Shown: positions 11,705-25,189 of the stretch, piece by piece
How positions within the stretch are numbered: the stretch's first letter is position 1
Layout: each line of letters starts with the position of its first letter
Source: Pelargonium x hortorum
Lineage: Eukaryota > Streptophyta > Magnoliopsida > Geraniales > Geraniaceae
DNA length: 64,000 nt
Assembly: GCA_036897525.1 (NCBI GenBank)
Contig: JAYMTJ010000032.1
Span: forward strand, 36,001 to 100,000
Reading direction: 5' to 3'
The notes under the pieces: model-generated
What the model saw: only the letters and a program-made list of their open reading frames with translations
Told to the model about the DNA's origin: nothing
Database searches by the model: none
Made by a program: the position numbers and the translations under genes

Positions 11705-14582
11705 AAGCCAAGCTAGGCATTTTCTGTAAATGGTGTAATATATATAAGAATTAAGGCATTTCTTAATCAAAAAGGGCCCATATAAAGATAAAGATTTTTA
11801 GTACCGGATAATTGTCAAGTGAATGCTCTACTGCGAGGGCACCGGTGAGGGGGATGCAAAGCAGGGTCCTTAGTCTCTTATTATGCTGATAATTTATGAC
11901 CTATCAAAACGGAACTCTAATTATTTTACAGATTATCTATTTTAGTACTATAACTATACCATAATGTTGACACAAATCTACTTCTACTAAACGAGGGACT
12001 AAAAATAGCAATTGATAGAACAAATTCAAGAGATGCAGTGGAGCGCTCCTGGGTTTTAGAGCCCTTTATTATGCTAATTGCTGAGTCAAGTTCTTTCTCT
12101 TTTTTACCTGCTTTTGCTAATTCTATATCATTTGAATCTCTTATAAGGAAACCAAAGTCCATTACTCTCTATAATATAAGAACACGGGTCTATTTAAAGA
12201 ACCTACTTCTTTACACTTTGCTAACTTCTAACTTATTGTATTCATTATTCTTTACTTTATTATTCATGGGACTCTCTAGAATATAGAAATTTAGCCTCTG
12301 ATAAGAAAAAGTTTTAAATAAAAAGAATGATATGAAACTTACTTTACACTATAATAAGGATCCGCCATACTCTATATTCTCTTCTAGGAGATTCAAAAAA
12401 CTTCAAAGTTTGAATTCAATATAAGTTTAATAACGATTCTACAAGCACGAGAAAACCGTAAAAATTAGTATGGATCCGCTTTTGCATCTCGAGACTTATC
12501 AAACTACTTCCGATTTTAACCAGGGGGAGCGCCCGAGAATTCCCACTCAATCACTATGTCCCTTGCGTACTAATTCAGGTTTATTCATTTCGCTGGATTG
12601 CAAGAACGAACATTAGTTATAAAATTTTTATTTTCAACCAAAAAATTGCACATTTTAACTCATTTTATCGTATTATTATTAAAAGTATATGGTCGGGTTA
12701 TACATTAAAAGCCCTCTCATACTTACATGGCATACCTATTCTATTCATGGGTCCAAAAAAGTCTTACTGTATTTACTTGAATAGACAAAGCGCTCTGTAA
12801 ATAGGTGCATCTCAAAAATCCAATTTTATATAACAGGTTTTATATTGTTAAATAAAAAGAACTCCTTGGAATACGAGTATCCTAGAATTCAATTACATAT
12901 ATATAAGTTTTCTGATATCTCTAACTTTAGATCCCTGTTTCCAGACGGTCAGGCACTCTGTTCCATGTTTTCCCAATTTTGAGTCATTTCATTGATTAAA
13001 ATTATAAAAGTATTTCAAAATGAAAGGAAAAGGTACCTGATTCGGCATCCTTCTAAAAAATCTTTTGTTTAGCAAAACATAAGACAGATCCCGGATCCTG
13101 GGGAAATTCATAATAAAGTAAGCATAATTTTTGAAACTGAGCTAATTGATTCTTTATTGCATAAGTACCCATATAGGCGCTATTTCTCTTTCTCCCGGAG
13201 AGTTTAAGATTCCTACTTTAGTACTCTATATAGACTGACCCAACTTAAGCGGGCACTTACCTATACCAGTAGATTAGAATAGCTAGTTATTTTTTAGGAT
13301 AGAAACAAAGCGGGACGATTACCCGGATATTTATAGCGTAGTTTTTATTATGTCATTTCTGAAAAAACCTATGTTTATTGACTAAATTAACTTAAAGATC
13401 TTAGTTTACAAGAAAATTCACAAAACCATACGTAAACAAAATACTACACTTGGAACTTCCATAACACAGTTATAGCTCTGTTACTGAGCAAAGAGTAAAG
13501 ATATTTCCTATATGCGGGGCCCTGGCTAAAGATCCATAACTTCTTAAATTTAGAGCTTGGTTTTTCAAGAGGAATAAGGGAGACCACGAGGCCCTTATGG
13601 CTGGGCCTTTAACTCAGCTGCAGTAGTATAGCATAGATAAAGGTACGAAACTAAAAAAATAAAACAGCATAATGGAATCTAATTAGACTTTGAACTGCAT
13701 AAGATAACAAACAACATAAGAGTAAGTATGCTACTTACCTTGTTACTTTTGGTCCAATCTGGCAGGGCAGATATGTTAATTACTTAGTGTCAATACTACA
13801 AGTATTATAAAAGAAGAAGTGGGTTTCGATTCAAAAAAGTCTTCATATCTTAATAGGTAAACTAAGCTATTTCCCCCACGCTAAGAAGTGTCCCTTAAGT
13901 TTTAGATCTCTCTTGCCACTCTCCGCATGTAACAAGACCGGCCATATCCCGCTTAGTTAATAATATAGTATATGCCAGAGCTTGTGAGTATGCTTTTTTT
14001 AAGCTTAGACTTCGTTATACTTCTAAGAGAGAATGATAAAAATAAAGAAGAGGAGGGCTCCTAGTACCTCCTAGCGTCATATGAGTAAAGACTTAGACTT
14101 AATTACAAATTACGCATGTAAATTTATTAATTAATATACGGCTATATCTATAATAAAGTTTCTTTTTTGCTTGATATATCGCTAAAGGTCCGTCCAGAGT
14201 GATTTATTATTTTAGTTGAGGGGTAATGCCTAATTATTAGAAAGAAAAAAGATGTTTAATATTTCATTTTGGTCATTGGCTAACTGGGTCGGTAGGAGCG
14301 GGTTAAACATAAAAATGTTAAAACAAGGTAGGTATGAAATTACTCGTTGTTAAGCTATAGGTTTTTCCGACCTATATAAAATTTATATCATTTTTGGCTC
14401 ATGAGAGTTAGTCTAGAAATCTATTTTATACAAATTGCAAGGATTCTTGTACGTTTTTTTTCTATACGGGGCATTCGTATGTTAGAATTCACAGGTACCT
14501 TGTATTTTATCTATATTTTGATAACGGCGCGTAAGCTACTACAAAAGTCTATCCTTTAGTTTGTTTAGTTGGTAAAGCATTT

Positions 14583-14598
14583 AGTAAGTAAGTAAGTA
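14583..14598 (+). repeat. (AGTA)4 microsatellite
   Basis: Four perfect copies of the tetranucleotide AGTA. It lies just downstream of AGTTGGTAAAGC, a D-arm-like string that could not be extended to a full tRNA. Confidence 0.85.
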
Positions 14599-15727
14599 GT
14601 CGGGGGCTCAAAACGTATATGGAATGATCCATAAAATTTTTAAGTGTAATTATATAGAATAAGCTCGTCCCAGTTCAACCCTCTTTTATTATATTAGGAG
14701 TTACTTTCTAAAGTGAGAGCATACTTCAATCGAGTCAATCTCACGACTCTACACAAGTAAATGATCTCAGCGATGTTCCTAATTATGACGACTCTGACTT
14801 GTCTTTGTTGGAAATGTGGTATCAGCAACAAATAAAGTAAAGTATGTTAAAGCCAGTGCGTTCTATTAAGAATAACATAGTAATTACTTGATACCAGTTT
14901 AAGGAAAATTGAACCTTAAAAAAGTTTACGAAATATGCGAAAAACTCCCTGCTATACTATATTCCTCCTTTCCTTTACTGATAAGGTACAACTTTATTAT
15001 ACAAAACAAAATGAAGTGTTGGACGGTAGGATATTGTGTGACCAACCTTACTTAGAAAGTTCTAAACTTTAAGACAAAAGAAAAGAGTTTAATCTATAAA
15101 AGGTATTCACGAATCCTCTTCCTTATTCAGGAAACTTAGCTAAGAAAAACTGCAACCCCTATAGACTTATTAAACTCGTCTTTTTGGGACTACTCGAGTA
15201 GCTTTCGACTTCTAATGAATACTAAGTCTATTTTTGAATCAAAAGCGGTAAGCAGGAAATATCTCCTTTGAGTTTGATGATAGCAGCGGAAAGACAAACA
15301 ACGCATAGGCGTTCCCTTAACATTTTGTAACATGAGAAATCCGTCTTTTTTCTAAGCAGCCATAATAACATAACAGCTTTACGCTTTCTGTCCTCCGTTC
15401 GTTTATAAAGTCATGTCATTTTTAGTAATGGATCGAATATTCGCAAATTTATGGTATTTCACAAAAATCTTTATATAAAGAAAATAGGATTCCTGAGTAA
15501 TATTTTGATCGAAACTCGCGTAGATTATAGGAGGTTCCTTTACAAGTGTTAGAATCGAATTCAGAGAAAAAAAGTACCTCAAGTATAGTGCACAAAAACC
15601 CCTTACATCGGAACTTTTCTTTACACTATTTAACTAAAATGTAAAAGTAAGTAAATAGAACCCTTATCCTTATACGGAATCCTGCAAACTAACGTTTCCT
15701 AAATTTTACTATCTAGAAAGGTCTGCA

Positions 15728-15813
15728 TATCGGGATTTGAACCTGGCTGAAAAGTTGAATATTACTCCCAGTTTGTTTAGCCTTATTTGGCAACCTAGAC
15801 TTGGATCCCGATA
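15728..15813 (-). repeat. 9-bp inverted repeat enclosing a T-arm-like string
   Basis: TATCGGGAT at 15728-15736 is the exact reverse complement of ATCCCGATA at 15805-15813, enclosing 68 bases. Read on the minus strand, the end carries GGTTCAAATCCCG, like a tRNA T arm. However, the repeat arm overlaps that T arm, so the closing stem cannot be an acceptor stem and the T stem itself pairs poorly. It is a cloverleaf-sized hairpin, not a tRNA I can support. Confidence 0.4.
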
Positions 15814-18390
15814 ATTAGTAAAAGACTTCCTTCAAACACGGAAAGACTTTAGAGTAGGTAAGGGAACTTAATTACCTGTCTGTCGGTAATCCTTACCTTA
15901 GACTCTGGAGCTACTTTACTTGAGAACTAGAACTGCTTTTAAAAGGGGTAGGGCTATCGAAAGCCAAGATACTATGAACACGACTGAACACCTATGACTC
16001 AAGATAAAGTCTTAAAATTCCAAAAAGTAGATAAAATATTATACCCTCACTGGTAGAAATGCATGGAAATGGGATCTCAAAAGTCTGCCTTAAAGGCTAC
16101 CATTTCACAAATAAAATGAGCTAAACCAATATACTATGAATAAAGGGAACTATCGTACTATAGATAGAGAAACCGCTTTGTGGAGAAAGTAGAACAGGTA
16201 AAGGTTCCGGGAGGGGAGCTTGAGAGTCTGTCATATTCATAATTTTGCACTAAACTACTTACGGGACACCGAAAGAGGCCATTTGAGCTGCTATTTAGTA
16301 GATTCTATTTTCCATATTCTGTAAATTCCGCAATTGGGGGTTAGGATGAGTCAAAAAGCAAGTACTTCTGATAGGCTTTTTTTCTGAAATTTATTGTAAT
16401 TTGACTCGTGCTTGCAAGTCCAGTAAATTTCAAGGATTTCTTGTTACCTGATTCCAAGACAAGTTCTCGTTTCTTATATTATAAAGTAGGAGTTGAAATT
16501 CCACAAAAGCTTCCTCTTTTGTTTAGAGGAGTTTTCTAATTGTTACTCTTTGTACTCATAATCGAGTCTTTCTTAACTTAAATATTAATATAAGGGCCTC
16601 CTATCATTCCTATTGGCTCTAGCTAAATCCCTCCGCATTACACAAGTACTTTATTGTATACCGGAAAGATCCTAACATCTATATTCATAAGAAGGTAATA
16701 TAAGTATAAAAGGGGAAGCCCTTTTCTGTAATTTGTGTACGTTATATATACAAATGGACCCTACATTTTTAACATCCTTTTTTCACTCTGCGCCCCAAAG
16801 AAATTTCGGCTATGGCAGTTGTTCCCCATTTGTATCTCCGATTATTGCGCAGTGTATTTGATCATGAGGCTTTTTATTTTTTAATAACAGACTTAACTTA
16901 ACCCCACTTTAATTAAGTAAATCCGCGAATACCTGAGCCAGTCGTAGCATTACGAGATCTTTCGGAATCCTATTTATAGAAAGGAGAGTAGCTCAAGTCA
17001 AACTTCATATAAAGGATGCCCGCGGTTAAATTCCGTATAAAATGATTTCCTTTTTTTATTAACTAAAAGGAACTTTAGAAGGGCTTTCAGGCTAAGACTT
17101 ACTTGTTCTGTTCGGAAAGATACACAAAATAAATAAAGGGTATATACAGCATGGATTTCTTTCGTTAAAGGATAGAATGATGATTTCTAATAATGAAGGA
17201 TACATCTAATTTTAGGATACCAAAAGTCAGAGATAATGATATATAAAAAATTATAAAGTAATCGAATCTATAAGAGAATATCTGGAAGCTCTAAATTAAA
17301 TATTAGAACTGTTCAAGATTATAGATAAGATTGACTTCATAGCCCTGGATATGTATATTTACAATATAGAAAGAGCAAGAACTCCTATGGAAAAAGTAGG
17401 CTGGACAGCTATTAAGTAAAGCTATTGGATCGGCGCAAATAATCGGTGATTAAATCACTTATAGAAAAAACTGGGACAGTTGACTAGTTTACTACTTAGA
17501 ATTTTACAGTGACAAATCAAAGTCTGATCGAGCTGGTGGTCACGGGTTCTAATCGCATAAGGAGTGAGTTAAGGGAAGGTGCTGCAATGTAATCTTTGAG
17601 TTTTTAGAGAATCTTGGACTCATATACTTTACACAGAGATTGTTCTTGTCGAATCGAGCAATAATTTAAAAGAGAGTCTTCCAATTTCAATTTACGGTGT
17701 TGCTTCAAACTAGAATTGTTATGCCATAATTTTAGTTCTCCATAAGCGCTTATAGTTGTACACAAGCAAGGGTTACCTCAAGGTATCCTCTACGTAAGGC
17801 AGCGAGTTTTTAATCATACAGTAGTTTAGTAAATGAAATGGTCTAATTAAATTACTTGTTATTATTGTTATATCTCTAGAGTTCGAGACCGGAAATTTGT
17901 ATTCTTGTTAGCAAGACTGAATAAGTATGTATCCTTTCAGTGAATCTATTATATCTTCCTAAACTAGTAGCTTACAAAGGGCCTTGGAAAGGAAGCATGC
18001 TCCTAAAATACAGTGTATTGACTTGCCCGAAAAAACTCAAAACATTTTAGTTCTGAGAGTTCCTTTGTTTCTAACATATGTTCTGCAACTTCCTATTTGT
18101 TCTTCTTTAATCTTAAAACACAAGCCACTAAAAAACCCTTCTACATCTGCTTAAGATATACATGGAGCTTGTAAATTCTTTGTGAAATAGTTCATATTTC
18201 TTTTCAAAGATCGAGGCAACTTATGCCAGTCTTAAGTACTGAAAAAAGGACTCTAAGGGCTAATACAGTACTGTGTTCTAAGTGCTAAACCAGAAATTAT
18301 AGAATTTCTTTCTCCTTTTCACTTCTTTGAAATTCGAGTAGCATCGAAAAGATTCCTTTGCTTTCGATTTGATAGCCATACTTTTACTCA

Positions 18391-18570
18391 AAATACCTGT
18401 ACTTGCTTTAGTAGCTTTCTGTACCTTATTTATTAGCCTAAGTTCTCTTTACTGCTAGCACTCTTATTTATATTACCTGTACTTGTATTGATAGCTAACT
18501 AAGGTCTTTTTATCTTAGTGCGCCTTTTTTACTACTTTCTATTAGCTGCATACTAGGAAAATATCCTATC
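18391..18570 (+). repeat. diverged tandem repeat, about 80 bp
   Basis: TACCTGTACTTG occurs at 18394 and again at 18474. Each is followed six bases later by TAGCT and by T-rich sequence, giving two diverged units about 80 bases apart. A third partial copy, TCCTGTACTTG, lies at 18734-18744. There is no coding potential. The arrangement fits an old tandem duplication. Confidence 0.5.
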
Positions 18571-18949
18571 CTAAGAAGATGGGAGCTCTTAATGAAATGA
18601 AAGGGGGTAGACTTGCGAAGTTACATGGTTAATTTAAGTGTCTCTGGACCAGTTTAGTTTACCCAGGGAATATTTTATCCCGGATAAAGTGTTGGGGCTT
18701 GTCTTAGTTATAGGATCTTGTTGCTCTAAGTACTCCTGTACTTGCACTGCACATACAATGGGTGCCCTTTCTTTTTCTTTTTTTCATGTTTAGTTTAGTT
18801 ATTTAGCAATCCAAGTACTGTAGTGGAATATTAATGGGGAAATTCTACTAAATCCTTTTTGGGTCCTATAAAGAAAAGAAAGGGTACACTGAAATTTTAA
18901 TAGATTCAAGTTGTACCGTATACCGGTCTTGCAGTATAGTGGGTAGTTT

Positions 18950-19021
18950 TGGAGTACAGCCCAGTGGTAAAGCACCGGTTCGCGGAATCGGCATGCAAAG
19001 GTTCTAATTCTTTACTTTCGG
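18950..19021 (+). tRNA. tRNA-like cloverleaf, probably degenerate
   Basis: The 72-base segment fits standard tRNA spacing. Acceptor 18950-18956 against 19014-19020 pairs five of seven, counting wobbles. The D region has GCCC-AGTGGTA-AAGC, but only two D-stem pairs form. The anticodon stem CCGGT/ATCGG is fully paired around a seven-base loop TCGCGGA. The variable region has five bases, and the T stem AAAGG/TCTTT is fully paired around TTCTAAT. Against it, position 33 is C instead of T, the T-loop lacks the usual purine at position 57, and two D pairs are missing. The nominal anticodon would be GCG. Dinoflagellate mitochondria are thought to lack tRNA genes, so a real tRNA here would argue against that assignment. 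Confidence 0.25.
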
Positions 19022-21799
19022 ACTTTAGAAAAGAAACTCTTAATCTCAGGAATAAGATCCTGTTTGTTTTTTTAGTAATATTGGAATTTAGTCAGGCTAA
19101 AGTGGATTTCCCTTGTTTTAAAGACATAGTTATGCTCCCCCGATAACTAAGGCTAGACATATATGTGAGGGCAGTGCACCCACTTTTTATTTAGTAGTAG
19201 AGCTCAGATAATACTTAAACTGTAGTCTTATAATACATAAGTTTTTTAAGAAAAAAATGAAACTCTTAGTATTAGCTAGTTCTATCGGAATTCCAGTAGT
19301 ACCTATATACTTTAGGAGCTCTTCATTAGGTATTAATTTCTTTTCAAAGGACCCATACAAACGAGTTTGCGAGAACAATTAGGCAAAAGCTTTGTATTAT
19401 TAATAGGTAAGAACTCCGTTCGAAGTCCAAAGGCTTTGAACTCTGATAAAGTGTACGTTTTCCTTTGATTAGTTTTTTTCCTCGGAATTCTAAGAAATCC
19501 TTTAAGGAGAAAAAAAGACTCCATGTATAAGTCTAATACTCTCCACCTATAAGCATTAGCAGCCTAACCCCCTTAACTTAGTCGACAACAAGATTTTCCT
19601 AAGTTATGCTAAGTAAATAGTTAACTCAGTGATAGCTCGGATTAATTCGAGGAGGCTATACTAGTAATAACTTCAGTTAAAACAAAAGCCCAACACACCA
19701 TAGTACATAACTAATTAAATTAATAGTATCAAAGTCTCGATAGCGTAAGCAAATTTCTGGATATAATAATTTATTAACCATCTAGTTATAGTTGTATCTA
19801 TGGATAGTTACTGCAAGGAGGAGGTGGGTTACTCTCGATCGGGAAAGAAAGCGCAGTCGAATACTTAGTAAAGTAAATAGACACCAGTGCTCGATATTCA
19901 TTGTTCATAAAGCTATAAAGGATGCCTAGAAGGCGGACTCCAGCTCAAATTCTTTGATTTTGTAAAGGAGGAGCTAACTCATTGTAGACGTTTTTCTTCT
20001 TCTTTATTCTAAAATCTAAAATTAATGAAGTGAAGTTAATTTCTATTTCTTAAAAGGACAAAAAAAAATCCCTTTGTATTACTTGGATGTCCTTTATATA
20101 TTATATGGCACGATACAAAACCCCAGAATCCCCACTCCCAGGTCTGAAACAGGGCTCGGGCATTTATTTATTTTAAAGTATTTAATTAAGTAGTAGCTAA
20201 TATTAACAGAAAATAAAGGATCTCTTTATAGTTTGCACCTAATTTCTTTATCTTTCTAATCGAGTGCAGTTACAGAGGATAAAGTAAAAGTAAATGGATA
20301 GGGTCCGGGTACCTACCCTGGATAATTAGGACTATATTCATTAATGTAACCAGAACCGTACCTGCTTTGCATATGCTGGGGGATAGCAGAGCTTGCGCAA
20401 GGCGTTCTTCTTTCCCTTTCAAAATTTCTGACTTGAGTACTATGTGTGAGGTGAGTCTTACTACTCATATATCAAACAAGCTTAACCTCTAAAGCTATAT
20501 AGATATCAAGTATATATAGTATCGAACAAAGAAGAATTGCATATATCTTTTATAAGCAAGCCCCTTACCCCTAGGGTTTTCTTTTCTAGTAACGAAGAAT
20601 TCTTTAAGTTTCAGCAATACCCTTGACGGATCCTTACAAAAGTGGGATTCATTTCGATTAAAATTCGAGCAGATACCTGCTTGATACACCTTCCCTGTAC
20701 CCACACAATTATTTTTCAGAAAAGTATTCCATAAATAAATGTAGAGGACCTTTTAATAACTTAACTCTGCTAACTTTAAACAAGAACCTGGGTAACCTAA
20801 GCAAAAAAGTTTTTTTCTTAAGGAGCTCGTGTATTGGATGTATTGGACGTTTTTTGTATAAAATTTAAGATTAATCTTATTTGATTAACTGAATTACGAG
20901 GATGTATATAAGTTCTAGTCTACGGCTAGGATAAGGATTGGGCTCTACAAGAACTCTCATATATTAGTACGTTTTCTCCTATTTAATTTGCTGTTTAATG
21001 ACAATCAGAAATATAACTTACAGATCGAAGAGTCTTTGAGAAGAAAAAAGGGAAGGGGTCTCTTACTTTAGCTAGTGAAGGAATAAAAGAACTCGAGCTT
21101 AAAAGTTTGTTTCAGGGTATTAGATCATTAGAGCATGTAGTTATAAAAGGGTTCCAAAAAAAGGGGTCTTCCTCCTACTCCTCTCCTAGGTTTTTCTTGC
21201 TAAAGTCCTAGTTAGGTAGGATAGTGCTTTTTTTTTTAAGAGTAGGATTCTTCCCCTATAAATATGCAAAGAAATTCTTATTTAGAATAAGCACTTTTTA
21301 TTACATAAGTCTAGTGCTCTAAGGTCAGTCCCAACTACAAGATCTAGGTTCCATAACAAACAAAAGAATCGATTTCTATATTCTGTTTATCTTTACTGTC
21401 CAATAGAATCTATATCTTAAACTCATTAGCTATACAGAAGAGACTTGCCTAGCTTTTAACAGAGCTACTGCACAGCTTTGGCATTCCCTCAAGAACTTCT
21501 CCTTTTGCTCGTTACATTAACAACTGCAGGACATTAATACAAATACTCACTTGTCAGCCGAATACAAGAACAAAGACAATGGAGGTGTTCTAGTAAGTCA
21601 TTTCATACCACATAGCCTTATCTGTGCTTATGGTGAAGTAGAAAGATAAATCCTTATACCTGACTGTAGTGTAACGATGGGTGGGAATTGCAAGATAGTG
21701 TATAGAGAGAACAGGAAGACCCTGTAACACCAACCACAGGAAAAACTAAAACTTCATTTGCTAGAAAACCTTTTTTATTATAAAACACCTTCTAAATCC

Positions 21800-21818
21800 C
21801 CCCCAAAAAACCTGGGGG
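21800..21818. repeat. C-run/G-run hairpin
   Basis: A run of seven C (21798-21804) is followed by AAAAAACCT and then five G, so CCCCC can pair with GGGGG around a nine-base loop. It is a strong stem in AT-rich DNA and part of the dispersed GC palindrome set. Confidence 0.45.
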
Positions 21819-24189
21819 CACTTTACACTTTGTTATTGATTTTCTTCTCTATCATGACTTGGACTTGGAGTTATTATACACTTCTATATGAGCTAGATGA
21901 GCTAGAATAAAGAAATACCTATAGCTTAAGAGAAGCACTGCCAAGTAACAGTAAATATAAGAGGGAATTCTCAGATTAAGGAACTAGGGCTGATAAACTA
22001 ACACACAACACACTAAAAGCTTCCTTGCTCGGAAAGTTCTAAAGTAATTAATTATAATTGTGGAAGATTAAGTGCTTAAGGTCCCTTACGGAACACGGAA
22101 TTTTTGCCATTTCCTATATAATATAATAGAATATAATATATATGTTAACCCAACAAACTTAAGTATATTACAGTTTAACTTAACCCTTTATTCTTTTGCT
22201 TTATCTAGAGGTCCCCTTTAGTATTTCTAATGTATATTCTGAAACTGCGAAAGTTTTTTTTATATATCTTGTGTCAAACTTAGCTTGAATTCCTAAATCT
22301 AAGAGGGTTTTCTTTTTAATAGTGGTTTTTGTGCTTACTTATAAAATAGAAAAAAAAATAGGTCTCGAGTAAATAAAACTCCAGATATAAGATATGACCA
22401 GATCTCTAACGACTTCCTTAGTTATATGGGAGCTCCTAGTGGAAGTGTAAAAGAATGAAATTCTAGTATTGTTGAAAAAGAAAAATATTGAGTCTGAATT
22501 TAAAGTATGATCCCTTACCTCTCCTCTTTCTTGATTGAAGATATACTTTGTTTAAACGGCTACCCTTTATGTATTGTATAATAAATAGGATTGAGCCTAT
22601 AAAGTTATACTATGAGAATATGCTTTTCTAAACTCCTTATATTAGACTCAGTTCTCCTTTAATAATTTACAAAAAATGTAGTTAGATTCATCGCTATCCT
22701 GTCAATAGTGTGGACTTTTTTATTACTTAGACCAGGTTCCTTGCAAAAACGGCCCCAAGGTTCAAACAAAAGCTAGAGTACCACTGAAAAAAGGATATAC
22801 CTGTCATAAGAGCCCCCAACGCAACCGCTTAGAAACCTTACCTATGAAAACTTAGTTTAGTTTATAAAGGATCACTCATTTAGTAAGGGAGTCCCTGGAA
22901 AACGCGATCTTGGAGTTATTGTGTCTTATTACACAACAAGGAAAACTCTTTTTTTAGTTTGAAGGTAGTTCCTGATAGTGAATAAACTAAGGCTTTGGTC
23001 TAAGTACGAAAAAAGGGAAAGGGTGCCTATTCTTGGATAAAGGCAAACAAAATAAGCCTGAATACTACACCAAGAGAGTAGGGATTCTACATTCTTGCTT
23101 ATAAAGTTTTTTTCTCTACAGCTACTACTATCAAGAAATAGTTTGGACTACCTTCTTCTCAGAAGTGAATAAAAGGCCTTTTCAATATCCGTATATTTTT
23201 AGTTTAGCTTCAAGTTACCCTTACACAAGCTCAAGCTCCGGAGACTGCTCCTATTGGCTTGGCTTATAAGCACCTTTTTGGCTCTTAACTGCTAGAAATT
23301 AAGACGCTGATTCAATAAACTTAATTAAGTATATTCGGAGGAAAGTAAGTTCTTGGGCGGGGGTAAGATAGATCCTAGCTCAACTATAGAGAGGGTTTCC
23401 CATATTAATATTAAGAGAGGACTTTTGACATCCTTGTGAGGTTGAGTATTACTGCTGTTGATTAAGGATTTCCTAGTTTTTGATATTGCCTGGCTCTGTT
23501 AACTTCCCAATGGCTTAAGCTTTTAGGAGTGTAATAACTTCTAGTAGACTCTATTTTATATTTCAAATAGAAATTCCAATTTTTTCAAAGTAAAAGTCCA
23601 GACTAGCGTCCTAGAGTTATAACGAGCTTTTATTTTAGTCCTGCTCATTTTCTAATAGCCCCTTTATTTCTATTTCTCATTAGAAGCATAAGAAGTTTTC
23701 TATTATAAGAAGTACATTAAATATTAAGATTGTAAAAGGCCCTTTTCATGCGCTAAAATAAAAAAAGAGTATATGAGCACCTGTTACAAATTCCCCTGTA
23801 CCCTTGCAGTTGTCAATTAAGAATTAGGAGTTAGATCAATTCAACAGAACATAACAAATCAAGCAAGTCAAGGATACTCTTATCTTAATACTTACGGTCC
23901 TTAATCTTAATAAACTCCTTCAGTCGATGCCGTTGAATATTCTATATGTATACGAAAAGCCCTCTTTGACATGACAAATAGAAAAAAATTTTTCTTAAAC
24001 CTGGGTGCTTCTATCAAGGAAAACCGACTCAGTTGGAAGTGTTGACCCTAAAAAATTGGAGTATACCACTTAAAAGAAAAGGCATTTTTCCAGTTTGAAA
24101 GCCAGCTTTTGGTCTGTAATAAGTTTGTACTATACTGATATTCCATAATGATTTATATGATAGAATACTCGTAAGTACAAGAAACCCCT

Positions 24190-24221
24190 ATTACTATTAA
24201 TCGAAATTACTATTAATCGAA
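24190..24221 (+). repeat. 16-bp exact tandem duplication
   Basis: ATTACTATTAATCGAA is present twice in direct tandem without mismatch. The perfect identity suggests a recent slippage event compared with the heavily diverged dispersed repeats elsewhere. Confidence 0.85.
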
Positions 24222-25189
24222 GCTACAGGCAATAGGACTAAGGTATAGACATTCCGTTATAGCTGCTAAGTATCCTAGGTGTGGGTATTCCGCATATGTA
24301 TGTGTATGAGAGCTAGTAAGTTCTTCTTTAAACAGATAGCTATGCTTTTCTCGTTTCTAGTCAGTGTGTGATTTCAGGAGTCAAGCCAAAGGGGTATTTT
24401 ATTCCTCTATCTTCTGCTTATAGGAGCTCCGTAAAATAGAAGGGGTAAAGGTCCCCGGCTTATTAAAAAGGGTGCTTAACGTGCTATAACATTTATTAGA
24501 GAGAAACTTTTGGGTTCATTTTATTTGATTAAAGGGTTTCCTGTAAAGAAATTCGAAAGTGAGTCTTTATTCTTGATGTTATTGGTCTTTTCTTTATAGT
24601 GTAAGGTGGTCTATAATGGCATTAACCTTCCTTGGGTACACTTGGGTAGAAGGATGTACTCGATAATCTTGTAAGGCTCTACCCTCTTTAGCGATAAAGC
24701 AGAGAACTAGAGGGATTTATCTTAACTTAATAAAGTGGAACTCTAACATCTAAGAATAATAAACTCTAATTACTATCAATTACCTACTATACTAACTCCT
24801 CTGTAAGCAACACTAAGTACAATAGCACCAAAAGAACCCTAACAAGAAGGGAATAGAAGTTTCATCTTCTCTCTTACAGGTTTTCCTACACCTACTATTC
24901 TAACTCTTAAAGCTCCTATTTATTCCTATTGTTAAGTCTTTTTGCGAGTAAAGGAAGTCTCTTTCTCTTATTAGGCATGCTTTAGCTTGGAAGCTGGTTC
25001 AGTGCTATTGTGGTTGTGGGAATAGAATGAAGAGTACCTCCTATTTAATGTACTCACAGAGTCTGTGTGGCTAGGAATGGAGAGTTTAAGCCGTCGTGTC
25101 AAAGAAGGTGTAGCTTACTTCTACAATAGCAGTTCCGCAAGTGAACTATCAGATAAACTAGGAATTCTCGCCGTTGTGTTGTATAGTTG

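Larger units (their letters stand above)
10288..15700. other. non-coding AT-rich stretch
   Basis: Two overlapping frames on opposite strands (11926-12162 on -, 78 codons; 12038-12286 on +, 82 codons) resemble no known family and shadow each other. The stretch holds a (TA)6 run at 10717-10728, a tRNA-like segment near 11.64 kb (listed separately), the near-palindrome AGGAGGGCTCCT at 14051-14062 and a (AGTA)4 run at 14583-14598. GGGCCC occurs at 10430, 11774 and 13517. Nothing else is supported. Confidence 0.75.
15701..20000. other. non-coding AT-rich stretch
   Basis: No frame exceeds 65 codons. The stretch holds a widely spaced 9-bp inverted repeat (15728-15813), the diverged ~80-bp repeat at 18.4 kb and the tRNA-like segment at 18.95 kb, all listed separately. 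Two overlapping 63-codon frames on the minus strand (19187-19378 and 19333-19524) resemble no known protein. No promoter or mobile element is visible. Confidence 0.75.

Noticed and set aside
14565-14615. AGTTGGTAAAGC followed by a CTCAAAA loop, tRNA-like
   Set aside because: The D stem pairs, but no anticodon stem or T stem can be formed and the segment is dominated by an AGTA microsatellite.
17016-17030. GCCCGCGGTTAA, resembling the small-subunit 530 loop
   Set aside because: The conserved GTGCCAGCA part is missing and one base is inserted, so it is indistinguishable from chance.
21708-21730. GGAAGACCCTGTAAC, similar to the large-subunit GGAAAGACCCnGT core
   Set aside because: One base of the invariant GGAAAGACC is missing and no neighbouring domain V sequence can be aligned. 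A fragmented-rRNA covariance search would decide.
22999-23015. TAAGTACGAAAAAAGGG, resembling the sarcin-ricin loop
   Set aside because: The essential GAGAGGACC or GAAAGGACC is not present.
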